Below, piece by piece: positions 8,662-17,129 of a DNA stretch of 39,355 nucleotides; position 1 is the stretch's first letter; the number at the start of each line of letters is the position of its first letter. The notes beneath the pieces are model-generated. The model was given only the letters and a program-made list of their open reading frames with translations, did no database searches and was not told the DNA's origin. The stretch spans positions 1 to 39,355 of the forward strand of contig NZ_JAHKRC010000025.1 in NCBI RefSeq assembly GCF_019345465.1, given 5' to 3'. The position numbers and the translations under genes were made by a program. Source of the DNA: Pseudomonas sp. NKUCC02_KPG (GTDB lineage: Bacteria; Pseudomonadota; Gammaproteobacteria; Pseudomonadales; Pseudomonadaceae).

Positions 8662-9882
8662 TTATTTGCCAGCCCAGCGCTTCAGTACCAGAGTGGCGTT
8701 TGTGCCACCGAAGCCGAAGCTGTTGCTCATCACATTGTTCAACGTGACGTTCTCGCGGGTCTTGGTCAGGATCGGCATGTCAGCGACAGTCGGGTCCAGT
8801 TCCTCGATGTTTGCAGAGCCGGCGATGAAGTTGCCTTCCATCATCAGCAAGCAGTAGATCGCTTCGTGAACGCCTGCGGCGCCCAGTGAGTGACCCGACA
8901 GGCTTTTGGTCGAGCTGATGGCCGGAGCCTTGTCGCCGAATACCGCGCGAACACCTTCCATTTCCTTGACGTCGCCTACCGGAGTAGAGGTGCCGTGGGT
9001 GTTGAGGTAGTCGATCGGGCCGTCAACGGTAGACATGGCCATCTGCATGCAGCGGATGGCGCCTTCGCCGCTTGGGGCAACCATGTCGTAGCCGTCGGAT
9101 GTCGCGCCGTAGCCGACGATTTCGGCGTAGATCTTGGCACCACGCGCCAGGGCGTGTTCCAGTTCTTCAACAACAACCATGCCACCACCACCGGCGATGA
9201 CGAAGCCATCACGGTTTTTGTCGTAGGCACGGGACGCTTTTTCAGGCGTGTCGTTGTATTGAGTGGACAGCGCGCCCATGGCGTCGAACAGGAACGATTG
9301 GCTCCAGTGTTCTTCTTCGCCACCGCCCGCGAAAACGATGTCCTGCTTGCCCAGCTGGATCTGCTCAACCGCAGTACCGATGCAATGAGCACTGGTGGCG
9401 CAGGCAGAGGAGATCGAGTAGTTCACGCCCTTAATCTTGAAGGGGGTGGCCAGGCAGGCAGAAACGGTGCTGCCCATGGTCCGCGTAACGCGGTACGGGC
9501 CAACGCGCTTGACGCCTTTTTCGCGCAGGATGTCCAGCGCCTCCATCTGGTTCAGGGTCGACGCGCCACCCGAGCCGGCGATAAGGCCGGTACGCGGGTT
9601 GGAGACTTGCTCCTCGGTCAGGCCCGAATCAGTGATGGCGTCTTTCATGGCCAGGTAGGCGTAAGCCGCTGCGTGGCCGACGAAGCGATAGATCTTGCGA
9701 TCGATCAGCTCTTCGAGAGGCAGGTCAATGGAGCCGGAAACCTGGCTACGCAGACCCATTTCGGCATATTCCGGGTTGAATCGGATGCCAGGGCGACTTG
9801 CACGCAGGTTAGCGGAGACGGTCTCTTTGTCATTGCCCAGGCACGAAACGATGCCCAGACCAGTGATAACGACGCGGCGCAT
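8662..9882 (-). CDS. fabB: 3-oxoacyl-ACP synthase I (FabB)
   Basis: FabB elongates acyl-ACP chains, including the cis-3-decenoyl-ACP made by FabA, and is needed for unsaturated fatty acids. The 406-residue protein has the full Cys-His-His set of condensing enzymes: Cys161 (SSACATSAHC), His296 (NTHGTSTPVGD) and His331 (LSGHSLGAAG), plus the C-terminal NSFGFGGTNA loop. The length matches E. coli FabB (406). It follows fabA by 11 bp and ends at a strong terminator. Confidence 0.98.
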   Translation of the reverse strand: MRRVVITGLGIVSCLGNDKETVSANLRASRPGIRFNPEYAEMGLRSQVSGSIDLPLEELIDRKIYRFVGHAAAYAYLAMKDAITDSGLTEEQVSNPRTGLIAGSGGASTLNQMEALDILREKGVKRVGPYRVTRTMGSTVSACLATPFKIKGVNYSISSACATSAHCIGTAVEQIQLGKQDIVFAGGGEEEHWSQSFLFDAMGALSTQYNDTPEKASRAYDKNRDGFVIAGGGGMVVVEELEHALARGAKIYAEIVGYGATSDGYDMVAPSGEGAIRCMQMAMSTVDGPIDYLNTHGTSTPVGDVKEMEGVRAVFGDKAPAISSTKSLSGHSLGAAGVHEAIYCLLMMEGNFIAGSANIEELDPTVADMPILTKTRENVTLNNVMSNSFGFGGTNATLVLKRWAGK

Positions 9883-9893
9883 GCGGATAACCC

Positions 9894-10409
9894 TTAAAAG
9901 TTGTCAGTGGAAGTAAATACGCCGACCCGAAGGCCTTCGGCAGTATAAATCTCGCGACCGTCGACAGTGACCGAACCATCGGCAATGGCCAGGTTCAGCT
10001 TGCCCTTGAGGACGCGCTTGATTTGAATGTTATAGGTGACTTTCTTGGCGGTCGGCAAGACCTGGCCGAAGAACTTCACTTCGCCCGAACCCAGGGCACG
10101 CCCGCGGCCCGGCAGACCTTGCCAGCCCAGATAGAAGCCGACCAACTGCCACATGGCGTCGAGGCCCAGGCAACCTGGCATCACCGGATCGCCTTCGAAA
10201 TGGCAGGCGAAAAACCACAGGTCCGGGGTGATATCCAGCTCGGCGACCAATTCACCTTTGCCGTACTTGCCACCCTCTTCGCTGATATGGGTGATGCGAT
10301 CCACCATCAGCATGTTAGGGGCGGGCAGTTGCGCGTTACCTGGGCCGAATAGCTCGCCGCGGCTACAGCGCAGCAAATCTTCCCGAGTAAAGGCGTTTTG
10401 TTTGGTCAT
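9894..10409 (-). CDS. fabA: 3-hydroxydecanoyl-ACP dehydratase/isomerase (FabA)
   Basis: FabA dehydrates 3-hydroxydecanoyl-ACP and isomerises trans-2- to cis-3-decenoyl-ACP, the branch point to unsaturated fatty acids. The 171-residue hotdog protein has catalytic His70 (FFACHFEGDPVMPG) and Asp84 (LGLDAMWQ), at the same positions as in E. coli. A GAGCTC-like Shine-Dalgarno lies just before ATG 10409. It is first in the fabA-fabB operon, and a DesT/FabR-like palindrome lies about 130 bp upstream. Confidence 0.98.
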   Translation of the reverse strand: MTKQNAFTREDLLRCSRGELFGPGNAQLPAPNMLMVDRITHISEEGGKYGKGELVAELDITPDLWFFACHFEGDPVMPGCLGLDAMWQLVGFYLGWQGLPGRGRALGSGEVKFFGQVLPTAKKVTYNIQIKRVLKGKLNLAIADGSVTVDGREIYTAEGLRVGVFTSTDNF

Positions 10410-10541
10410 GCGAGCTCCTCAATAATCCCATGCGGCAGGGTGGGGCAAATCTTCCCGACCAACTGAAACATACGAGTTCCAGTTCGCCAGCCTACACATA
10501 GACTATTGCGTTGTAGTGAAAGTCACAGCGCAAAGGGCAAG

Positions 10542-10559
10542 AATGTACACTTGTGCACT
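10542..10559 (-). promoter_or_regulatory. Candidate DesT/FabR-type operator upstream of fabA
   Basis: The imperfect 18-bp palindrome reads AGTGCACAAGTGTACATT on the minus strand (6 of 9 positions symmetric). DesT of P. aeruginosa and FabR of E. coli bind palindromes with AGTG/AGCG ends and central TGT near the fabA promoter and adjust fabAB to the acyl-CoA pool. The match is by memory of those motifs and is partial; no desT gene is in the window. Confidence 0.4.
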
Positions 10560-10658
10560 GAAAATTTAAATCGGGCCGGTTCAGTGGCCCATTCGGGTGC
10601 CTAAGACTGCCGCAATTTTGTGTTTAACGCCAGTCGCAGGTGGCCTTTTAGCCATAAG

Positions 10659-12557
10659 TTACTGGACCCAGCGCAGCAGAATTTGCTCCAGATCAGCTCG
10701 TTTGAACGGCTTGGCAAGGTAATCGTTCATTCCGGCCTGCAGGCAGGTTTCCCGATCACCCTGCAAGGCATTGGCGGTCAGGGCAATGATGGGCAGGGTC
10801 ATGCACCCGGGCAGTTGGCGGATTTGCCGGGTAGCTTCGTAGCCATTGATGATCGGCAGGCGACAGTCCATCAGGATCGCGGCAAAGCGCTCGGTGTTGG
10901 CGAAATGAATGGCCTGCGCGCCATCACTGACCATGCTCACTTCGTATCCCAGGCTGCTCAGCATGGCTTCAATGACGGTCTGATTGACCTGGTTATCTTC
11001 CACCAGCAAGATTTTACGCCCGGGCGCACACGTCGCTTCCGGCTCAAGTTCAGGCCTTTGGCTGTGCTCTACGGGCTGGTGCAGCTCCAGCGGGATTTCC
11101 AGGGTGAACACTGAGCCGCGGGTCTCTTCACTGGTGGCGTGCAGCGTGCCACCCATGCGTTCAGCCAACGTGCGGGCGATGGGCAGGCCCAGCCCTGTGC
11201 CACCATAGCGCCGCGAAATCGAGCTGTCGGCCTGCTGGAAAGCGGTGAACATGGAGTCCAGTTTTTCGCTGTTGATGCCAATACCGCTGTCGCGTACGAC
11301 ACAGGTAAACCAGATCAATTCGTGATCCAGACGCTGCCAAAGCGGTTCGATACTGATCTGCCCGTGTTCGGTAAATTTCAGCGCATTGCCGATGAGGTTG
11401 ACCAGGATTTGCCTGATCCGCGTCGGATCCCCCAGTACGTGCAAATCCTGCAAGCCTTCTGAGAGGGTCAGCTGCAAGTGCAGGCCGCGCTGTGCGGCGC
11501 TGTGCTGGAAAGCCTGAGCGCAATTGCTGACCAGTTCTGCGAGGTTGAAGGGGATGCGCTCCAGTTCAAGCGCTGACCGTTCGATTCGTGAGAAGTCGAG
11601 GATGTCGTTAATGACCTTGAGCAAGTGCTCGGTGGACTCAGACGCCAGGGCGGCATATTCAGCCTGTTCCTCTGTCATCTGCGTGGTTTCCAGCAGTTGC
11701 AGCATTCCCAGTACGCCATTCATCGGCGTGCGAAGCTCGTGGCTCATCATGGCCAAAAAGTCGGTTTTGGCCCGGTTGGCCCGTTCGGCTTCTTCGCGGG
11801 TCTGAATCAGCTGAGCAATGGCGGCATGTTGCTCTCGGCTGGCTTGCTCAAGCCCATCGGCCAGATTGTTGATGTGCTGGGCCAGACTGCCCAGTTCGCC
11901 ATCGTCGACGACTGGCAAGGGCGTGGAGTAGTCGCCCTGCTGGATGGCCTTGACCGCTTTGCTCATGTCACTGATGGGCTTGGACAGGTTGGACGCCAGG
12001 CGCCTGGCCAACAGGTAGGTGAAGCCCAGGGCAAACAAGGCAAGGATCACGGCCTTGAGCAGGATTTCTTGTTGACGGGTGCTGAACGCCTCCCCGGACA
12101 TGCCAACCAGCACCCGGCCCAGATAGTCTTCTACCGGTGCTGGTGTCTGGTTATGACTGAGCAAAAAATATTCGCCCGAAGGGCTCTTCTGCAATCGCAC
12201 TGACGCCTGGAACACTTCTACCTGCGAGCCTTGATCAGCGCCGGGCGGGGAGTGCTCTGCCTGTGCCAGCACCTCGTTTGTACGGTTCTGTACCTGCACA
12301 AACTGTACGTGGGGGATGTTCAACGAAGCGTTGATCAGGGTTTCCAGAACGTGGGTGTTCCCCGTCATGAGCCCGTACTCGGTGGCAGGCGCCAATTGGT
12401 TGGCGATCAACTGGCCTGTGTGCTTGAGCTCCTGGCGCAAATCCTGGATTCGTACGAACGTAAAAAAACTGATCAACAACAAGGTCAATAACAACGCCGG
12501 GCCCAGGCTCATCATCTGCGTGCGGGTGTGAATATCCCACCGACTGCGAGCCATCAT
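10659..12557 (-). CDS. Hybrid sensor histidine kinase with C-terminal receiver (PA1611-like)
   Basis: A 632-residue inner-membrane kinase. TM1 (~16-36) leads to a BarA-like periplasmic region (ATEYGLMTGN), then TM2 (~165-185) and HAMP (~190-240). HisKA carries His273 (MMSHELRTPMNG), followed by HATPase (N box NLIGNALKFT, GTGLGLPI) and a receiver with Asp564 (LMDCRLPIINGYEA) and Lys616. It has no HPt domain, so phosphate must pass to a separate HPt protein. The position next to fabAB and gpsA matches P. aeruginosa PA1611, a kinase reported to feed HptB and to interact with RetS in the Gac/Rsm network. That orthology is by synteny and architecture. Start ATG 12557 is chosen for GGAG 10 nt upstream; longer frames add Arg-rich, non-conserved sequence. 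Confidence 0.9.
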   Translation of the reverse strand: MMARSRWDIHTRTQMMSLGPALLLTLLLISFFTFVRIQDLRQELKHTGQLIANQLAPATEYGLMTGNTHVLETLINASLNIPHVQFVQVQNRTNEVLAQAEHSPPGADQGSQVEVFQASVRLQKSPSGEYFLLSHNQTPAPVEDYLGRVLVGMSGEAFSTRQQEILLKAVILALFALGFTYLLARRLASNLSKPISDMSKAVKAIQQGDYSTPLPVVDDGELGSLAQHINNLADGLEQASREQHAAIAQLIQTREEAERANRAKTDFLAMMSHELRTPMNGVLGMLQLLETTQMTEEQAEYAALASESTEHLLKVINDILDFSRIERSALELERIPFNLAELVSNCAQAFQHSAAQRGLHLQLTLSEGLQDLHVLGDPTRIRQILVNLIGNALKFTEHGQISIEPLWQRLDHELIWFTCVVRDSGIGINSEKLDSMFTAFQQADSSISRRYGGTGLGLPIARTLAERMGGTLHATSEETRGSVFTLEIPLELHQPVEHSQRPELEPEATCAPGRKILLVEDNQVNQTVIEAMLSSLGYEVSMVSDGAQAIHFANTERFAAILMDCRLPIINGYEATRQIRQLPGCMTLPIIALTANALQGDRETCLQAGMNDYLAKPFKRADLEQILLRWVQ

Positions 12558-12702
12558 GGCAGGGTGTCTCCGACAGTCACCTTGCAGCCAGCAAATACCT
12601 CTCCCATATACGTTGTCGTCCTTGACCTGCAGTCGTTCATGTTGAAGTGCAGCAAAGCTGCCTCTTGAAGGTGAGTACCTGAGCGGCATGTTAACCGAGG
12701 TC

Positions 12703-12733
12703 TTGCACTTTTTCAGTCAAAGCCATCTATATG
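12703..12733 (+). promoter_or_regulatory. Possible sigma-70 promoter for gpsA
   Basis: TTGCAC (12703-12708) and TATATG (12728-12733) are separated by 19 bp, a little longer than ideal. This lies about 75 bp before gpsA in the divergent region shared with the hybrid kinase gene. The boxes are plausible but were found by eye. Confidence 0.3.
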
Positions 12734-12808
12734 CTATGGGGCTGGTCGCGGGGCATGTGCTCCGTATAATGCCGCCATTGCCACGCTAGATGGAAAACGG
12801 GATTGCAT

Positions 12809-13834
12809 ATGACTGAACAGCACGCTATTGCGGTCTTGGGAGGCGGAAGCTTTGGCACCGCCGTGGGCAACTTGCTGGCAGAAAACGGTCATCGTGTGTA
12901 TCAGTGGATGCGCGATCCGGAGCAGGCCGAGGCCATTCGCCTGAATCGCGAAAACCCGCGTTACCTCAAGGGCATCAAGATCCATCCCTGGGTGGAGCCG
13001 GTTACTGATCTCAAGGCGACGCTCGATGCCTGCGAGCTGTGTTTTGTGGCCTTGCCGTCCAGCGCCTTGCGCAGTGTGCTGGCCGAACACGCAGAGCGTT
13101 TGAGCGGAAAAATGCTGGTCAGCCTGACCAAGGGCATTGAAGCGCACAGTTTCAAACTGATGAGCGAGATCCTTGAAGAAATCGCCCCGCAGGCACGTAT
13201 CGGCGTTCTGTCCGGGCCCAACCTTGCCCGTGAAGTTGCCGAGCATGCGTTGACTGCCACCGTGGTCGCCAGTGCCGATGAAGACCTGTGCAACCGCGTG
13301 CAGGCGGCATTGCATGGCCGAACATTTCGCGTCTATGCCAGTGCCGACCGTTTTGGGGTGGAGTTGGGCGGGGCGTTGAAAAACGTTTACGCAATCATCG
13401 CCGGCATGGCCGTGGCGCTGGGTATGGGGGAGAACACCAAGAGCATGCTGATTACCCGTGCCTTGGCCGAGATGACCCGATTTGCCGTTAGCCAGGGTGC
13501 CAATCCCATGACTTTCCTCGGCTTGGCGGGTGTAGGCGATTTGATCGTCACCTGCTCATCCCCCAAGAGCCGCAATTATCAGGTCGGGTTTGCCCTGGGT
13601 CAGGGCCTCAGCCTGGAAGATGCCGTCACTCGACTGGGCGAAGTGGCCGAAGGGGTGAATACCCTCAAGGTGCTCAAGGTCAAGGCACAGGAACTGAACG
13701 TCTACATGCCCTTGGTTGCTGGCCTGCACGCGATTCTGTTCGAGGGTTACACCCTGGATCAGGTCATCGGGCAGTTGATGCGCGGCGAACCCAAGACGGA
13801 TGTCGATTTTATCTCCACCAGCGGTTTCAACTAA
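12809..13834 (+). CDS. gpsA: Glycerol-3-phosphate dehydrogenase [NAD(P)+] GpsA
   Basis: GpsA reduces dihydroxyacetone phosphate to sn-glycerol-3-phosphate, the backbone for phospholipids. The 341-residue protein starts with the nucleotide-binding loop GGGSFGTAVGNLLAENGH (11-28), has SGPNLAREVA (~135-144), and carries the catalytic Lys191 in GGALKNVYAIIAG, followed by TRALAEMTRF and GLAGVGDLIVTC. ATG 12809 gives the expected N-terminus; a TTG 6 nt earlier is less likely. It leads an operon with the DUF4389 gene (18 bp gap) and sixA. Confidence 0.97.
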   Translation: MTEQHAIAVLGGGSFGTAVGNLLAENGHRVYQWMRDPEQAEAIRLNRENPRYLKGIKIHPWVEPVTDLKATLDACELCFVALPSSALRSVLAEHAERLSGKMLVSLTKGIEAHSFKLMSEILEEIAPQARIGVLSGPNLAREVAEHALTATVVASADEDLCNRVQAALHGRTFRVYASADRFGVELGGALKNVYAIIAGMAVALGMGENTKSMLITRALAEMTRFAVSQGANPMTFLGLAGVGDLIVTCSSPKSRNYQVGFALGQGLSLEDAVTRLGEVAEGVNTLKVLKVKAQELNVYMPLVAGLHAILFEGYTLDQVIGQLMRGEPKTDVDFISTSGFN

Positions 13835-13852
13835 GCACCAAGGGAGCAGCAC

Positions 13853-14185
13853 ATGAACGACACTAAAAACGCACCCAAATACGAGTCACTCGTTTTGCGC
13901 GTGCTCTGGATGCTGGTTTTTTTGCTGGTCTGGCAAGTCGCGCAACTGGTGCTTGGCGGGCTGGTGCTGGTGCAGCTGATTTACCGTCTGATCTACGGCG
14001 CACCCAACGGCGGCTTGATGAATTTTGGCGACAGCCTGAGCCTTTATCTGGCACAGATTGGTCGGTTTGGCAGCTTTCACACCGAGCAAAAACCTTGGCC
14101 ATTTGCCGATTGGCCAGCCCCACGTGCCCCGGAAGGTGAAGCACCTTACGCGCAGGCCGCCAAGGGCGAAGAGACCAAGCCATGA
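13853..14185 (+). CDS. DUF4389 domain-containing membrane protein
   Basis: A 110-residue protein with one or two membrane segments (~17-50: VLWMLVFLLVWQVAQLVLGG then LVLVQLIYRLIYG) followed by the conserved FGDSLSLYLAQIGRFGSF and EQKPWPFADWP motifs of DUF4389. The C-terminus is hydrophilic. The function of the family is unknown. It has a clear AGGGAG ribosome binding site, follows gpsA by 18 bp and overlaps sixA by 4 nt (ATGA), so it is translated together with both. Confidence 0.88.
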   Translation: MNDTKNAPKYESLVLRVLWMLVFLLVWQVAQLVLGGLVLVQLIYRLIYGAPNGGLMNFGDSLSLYLAQIGRFGSFHTEQKPWPFADWPAPRAPEGEAPYAQAAKGEETKP

Positions 14186-14631
14186 AGATCTGGATCTTGC
14201 GTCACGGCGAAGCCGAGCCTCACGCCCGGCGCGATGCCGAACGCGAACTCACGGCCCATGGTCGTGAACAGGTGCTGCACAGTGCAGCCTTGCTGATTGG
14301 CCAGCCACTGGACAGCATCCTGGTCAGCCCTTATGTGCGGGCGCAGCAAACCGCTGAGTTGGTGCGCAAGGCCCTTGGTTTTACCTGCGACCTCATCACC
14401 GTGCCGTGGCTGACACCCGAAAGTGAGCCCAAGTTTGCGGTCAGCAAGCTGCCGGACAGTGGCAATGTACTGCTGGTCAGTCATCAGCCATTTGTGGGCG
14501 ACTTGATCAGCCTGTTGCTGCATGGTCATTTGCGTCAGCCCCAGCCGATGCAGACGGCCAGCCTGGTGGAACTTGAGGGTGAATGGCCGCTGGCTGGCAG
14601 CATGACCTTGATCGGTGTTCATCACCCCTGA
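14182..14631 (+). CDS. sixA: Phosphohistidine phosphatase SixA
   Basis: A 149-residue histidine phosphatase. The RHG signature with nucleophile His8 (ILRHGEAEPHA), SPYVRAQQTAELV with a conserved Arg, and a second catalytic His in LLVSHQPFVGDLIS are all present. E. coli SixA removes phosphate from histidine on signalling proteins (reported for the HPt domain of ArcB and for the nitrogen-PTS protein NPr). In this operon its target is unknown. The divergent hybrid kinase relies on an external HPt protein, so a link is possible but unproven. The start overlaps the DUF4389 stop. Confidence 0.92.
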   Translation: MKIWILRHGEAEPHARRDAERELTAHGREQVLHSAALLIGQPLDSILVSPYVRAQQTAELVRKALGFTCDLITVPWLTPESEPKFAVSKLPDSGNVLLVSHQPFVGDLISLLLHGHLRQPQPMQTASLVELEGEWPLAGSMTLIGVHHP

Positions 14632-14756
14632 TCATTGCAGCGGTTGCACATTTTGGTCGTAGTGAAAGATAGTTGGGGCGGATGAATGGCATTTTGGTGG
14701 CTGTGTTGAGCGTCAATCACGCCGCCGCCCCTACTCACTGACCAAGGAATGACTGC

Positions 14757-15200
14757 ATGATTTCGTGGACGACTCCGCCTGACCTGGCGCGCCTTAATGA
14801 ATTGCGCAAAAACACCATTTGCGACGTGCTGGACATCACCTTCGATGCCTTCGATGACGACTCCATCACTGCAAGCATGGTGGTCGATCACCGAACTCAC
14901 CAACCTTTTGGCCTGTTGCATGGCGGCGCATCGGTGGTTCTGGCGGAAACCCTGGGTTCGATGGCCAGTTATATGTGTATCGATACCCAGAAATTCTATT
15001 GCGTGGGCCTTGAGGTCAACGCCAATCACCTGCGTGGCGTGCGCAGCGGCCGGGTGAGCGCAGTCGCACGCCCGGTACACATGGGCCGCACAACCCACGT
15101 CTGGGATATCCGCCTGAGCGACGACAGCGGCAAACTCAGTTGCATTTCCCGCCTGACCATCGCCGTTGTACCCCTGGGTGAAAACCCGCCCGCGCGGTGA
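14757..15200 (+). CDS. Hotdog-fold acyl-CoA thioesterase (YdiI/PaaI-like)
   Basis: A 147-residue single-hotdog protein. The active-site segment is HGGASVVLAETLGS with His55 and Glu64, and GLEVNANHLRGVRSGRV plus GRTTHVWDIRL follow, as in the YdiI/MenI and PA1618 group. Such enzymes hydrolyse aromatic or acyl-CoA thioesters. Pseudomonas makes ubiquinone rather than menaquinone, so a DHNA-CoA role is unlikely and the true substrate is unknown. AAGGAA lies about 8 nt before ATG 14757. A small ACGGCCA/TGGCCGT hairpin (15205-15223) follows the gene. Confidence 0.88.
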   Translation: MISWTTPPDLARLNELRKNTICDVLDITFDAFDDDSITASMVVDHRTHQPFGLLHGGASVVLAETLGSMASYMCIDTQKFYCVGLEVNANHLRGVRSGRVSAVARPVHMGRTTHVWDIRLSDDSGKLSCISRLTIAVVPLGENPPAR

Positions 15201-15312
15201 TCAAACGGCCAGATAATGGCCGTATTGTCGTCACTCATGGCGCATACGGTCATTGATATGAAGAATTTTCCTACAGACAATAAGGCGTACTTCCTACATT
15301 TGGACGCCTTGT

Positions 15313-16113
15313 ATGTCTCGGCAGATTTTTTTCGCCCATGCCAACGGCTTCCCTTCGGCCACGTATGGCAAGTTGTTCAGTGCCCTTGCGCCGGATTTCA
15401 GCGTGGTTCACCTGTCACAGCACGGGCATGACCCGCGTTACCCGGTGGACAACAATTGGCACAACCTCGTCGATGAACTGATTTACCACCTGCAACAACA
15501 AGCAGAACCCGTGCTGGGTGTGGGTCATTCTCTGGGCGGTATGCTGCACCTGCATGCCGCTATCCGTTGCCCGCATCTGTACAAGGGCGTGGTCATGCTG
15601 GATTCGCCCGTGCTGACGCGCACCGATCAGTGGGTGATTCGTGCGGCCAAGCGTTTTGGCCTGATCGATCGCCTGACCCCGGCCGGCCGCACTCTGGGGC
15701 GGCGCGAAGAGTTTGCCGACCGTGAGACGGCGCGAGCCTACTTTGCGGGCAAGTCACTGTTCCGCAGCTTTGACCCGGACTGCTTCGAGGCTTACCTGGA
15801 GCACGGGTTGCAACCTGTTGATGACCGCTTGCGGTTGAGCTTCGACCCGGCGACCGAAATCGATATCTATCGCAGCGTCCCTGACACCAGTCCCGGCAGG
15901 GCCTTTCAGTTGCAGGTCCCGCTGACGGTGGTGCGAGGGCGCGACAGTCGAGTGGTCATGAATCATCATGCCAAAGCCGTTTCGCGCATGCCCAATGGCG
16001 AGTCGCTAAGCGTACCGGGCGGACACATGTTTCCGCTGGAGCAACCGCAGGACACCGCCCGCCTGCTCAAACAGATTTTTGCCCGCTGGGAACTTCGTCA
16101 TTCCGGCCTTTGA
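15313..16113 (+). CDS. Alpha/beta hydrolase (PA1621-like position)
   Basis: A 266-residue cytosolic alpha/beta hydrolase. It has the oxyanion region FFAHANGFPSATY, nucleophile Ser73 in GHSLGG, and catalytic His in PGGHMFPLEQP near the C-terminus. No signal peptide is seen. The HANGFP start is typical of a Pseudomonas family annotated only as alpha/beta hydrolase; the substrate is unknown. It is followed after 12 bp by a second, unrelated-looking hydrolase, probably in the same transcript. Confidence 0.9.
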   Translation: MSRQIFFAHANGFPSATYGKLFSALAPDFSVVHLSQHGHDPRYPVDNNWHNLVDELIYHLQQQAEPVLGVGHSLGGMLHLHAAIRCPHLYKGVVMLDSPVLTRTDQWVIRAAKRFGLIDRLTPAGRTLGRREEFADRETARAYFAGKSLFRSFDPDCFEAYLEHGLQPVDDRLRLSFDPATEIDIYRSVPDTSPGRAFQLQVPLTVVRGRDSRVVMNHHAKAVSRMPNGESLSVPGGHMFPLEQPQDTARLLKQIFARWELRHSGL

Positions 16114-16125
16114 AGAGCACTTTGC

Positions 16126-16980
16126 ATGAGTCCTGTGGTTGAAGAAATTCGTCTGAGCCTGCCGCATATCGAGTTGGCTGCGCACATTTTTGGCCCCGAG
16201 GATGGCGTGCCCGTGATTGCCCTGCACGGTTGGCTGGACAACGCCAATAGCTTCGCCCGACTGGCGCCAAAGCTTTCGGGCCTGCGCATCGTGGCGCTGG
16301 ATCTTGCCGGGCATGGCCATTCGGATCATCGCCCGCGCGGGGCAGGGTATGGGTTGGCGGACTACGCCTTTGATGTGCTGTGTGTGGCCGAGCAATTAGG
16401 CTGGGAGCGATTTGCACTGCTGGGGCATTCGCTGGGGGCGATTGTCTCGGTGGTTTTCGCCGGATCGTTTCCGCAGCGCGTGACCCGACTGGCGCTGATT
16501 GATGGCATTGTGGCGCGCAGTGGCCCCGAAGGGGACGTGGCTGAGCGCATGGGGCAGGCGCTGCAGGCGCAACTCGGCCTGGAGCACAAGCGCAAGTCGG
16601 TGCACCCGACCCTCGATCGCGCCGTTGAAGCGCGGATGAAAGGCCTGGTCGCCGTCAGCCGGGAAGCTGCAGAGTTGCTGGCCCAGCGCGGTTTGATGCC
16701 GGTCCCCGGAGGTTATAGCTGGCGTAGCGACAGCCGCCTGACATTGCCCACACCATTGCGCATGAATGACGAACAGGCCATGTCCTTTATTCGGCGTGTG
16801 AGTTGCCCGGCGATGCTGGTGGTGGCCGAGCAGGGCATGCTGGCCAGCCATTCCGAGCTGCTGGATCGACTACCCTTCAACCTGGAACGGTTGCCGGGTG
16901 GCCATCATTTGCACCTGAATGACGAAGCGGGGGCGATCCTTGTTGCAGACTGTTTCAATCGGTTCTTCGCCGTTCCTTGA
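16126..16980 (+). CDS. Alpha/beta hydrolase (SERHL-like, PA1622-like position)
   Basis: A 284-residue alpha/beta hydrolase. HGWLDNANSFARLAP (34-48) is the oxyanion/HGW signature of the serine hydrolase-like group, LDLAGHGHSDHRP follows, Ser102 sits in GHSLGAIVS, and GGHHLHLND near the C-terminus supplies His. It is cytosolic by lack of a signal. The substrate is not known. A ribosome binding site GAAGAG is about 10 nt before ATG 16126. Confidence 0.9.
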   Translation: MSPVVEEIRLSLPHIELAAHIFGPEDGVPVIALHGWLDNANSFARLAPKLSGLRIVALDLAGHGHSDHRPRGAGYGLADYAFDVLCVAEQLGWERFALLGHSLGAIVSVVFAGSFPQRVTRLALIDGIVARSGPEGDVAERMGQALQAQLGLEHKRKSVHPTLDRAVEARMKGLVAVSREAAELLAQRGLMPVPGGYSWRSDSRLTLPTPLRMNDEQAMSFIRRVSCPAMLVVAEQGMLASHSELLDRLPFNLERLPGGHHLHLNDEAGAILVADCFNRFFAVP

Positions 16981-17030
16981 CTTGCGGCTACCAACTGTCG
17001 AGGCTTGGCGGGTTGAAATGGGAGACGACC

Positions 17031-17129
17031 ATGATAGATCTCTACACCGCTGCGACCCCGAAAGGCCATCCGGTCTCTATCGTGAGGATGCTGAGCCACA
17101 CGCTAGCTCTCGGTGAAGTATGCCGATGA
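17031..17129 (+). pseudogene. Remnant of a glutathione S-transferase N-terminus
   Basis: The frame from ATG 17031 encodes MIDLYTAATPKGHPVSI. This closely resembles the first 17 residues of bacterial YfcG/Nu-type glutathione S-transferases (typically MIDLYTAATPNGHKVSI). A good ribosome binding site GGAG lies 7 nt upstream. After residue 17 the similarity stops (VRMLSHTLALGEVCR) and a TGA follows at codon 33, overlapping the next gene. A full GST has about 200-230 residues, so nearly all of it is gone. This looks like an internal deletion that fused the GST start to the upstream sequence of the DUF4892 gene. Confidence 0.65.

Noticed and set aside
8890..9897. Antisense frame of 335 codons opposite fabB
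   Set aside because: fabB has all catalytic residues on the minus strand; the opposite frame is low-complexity Arg/Ala/Gly/Val sequence.
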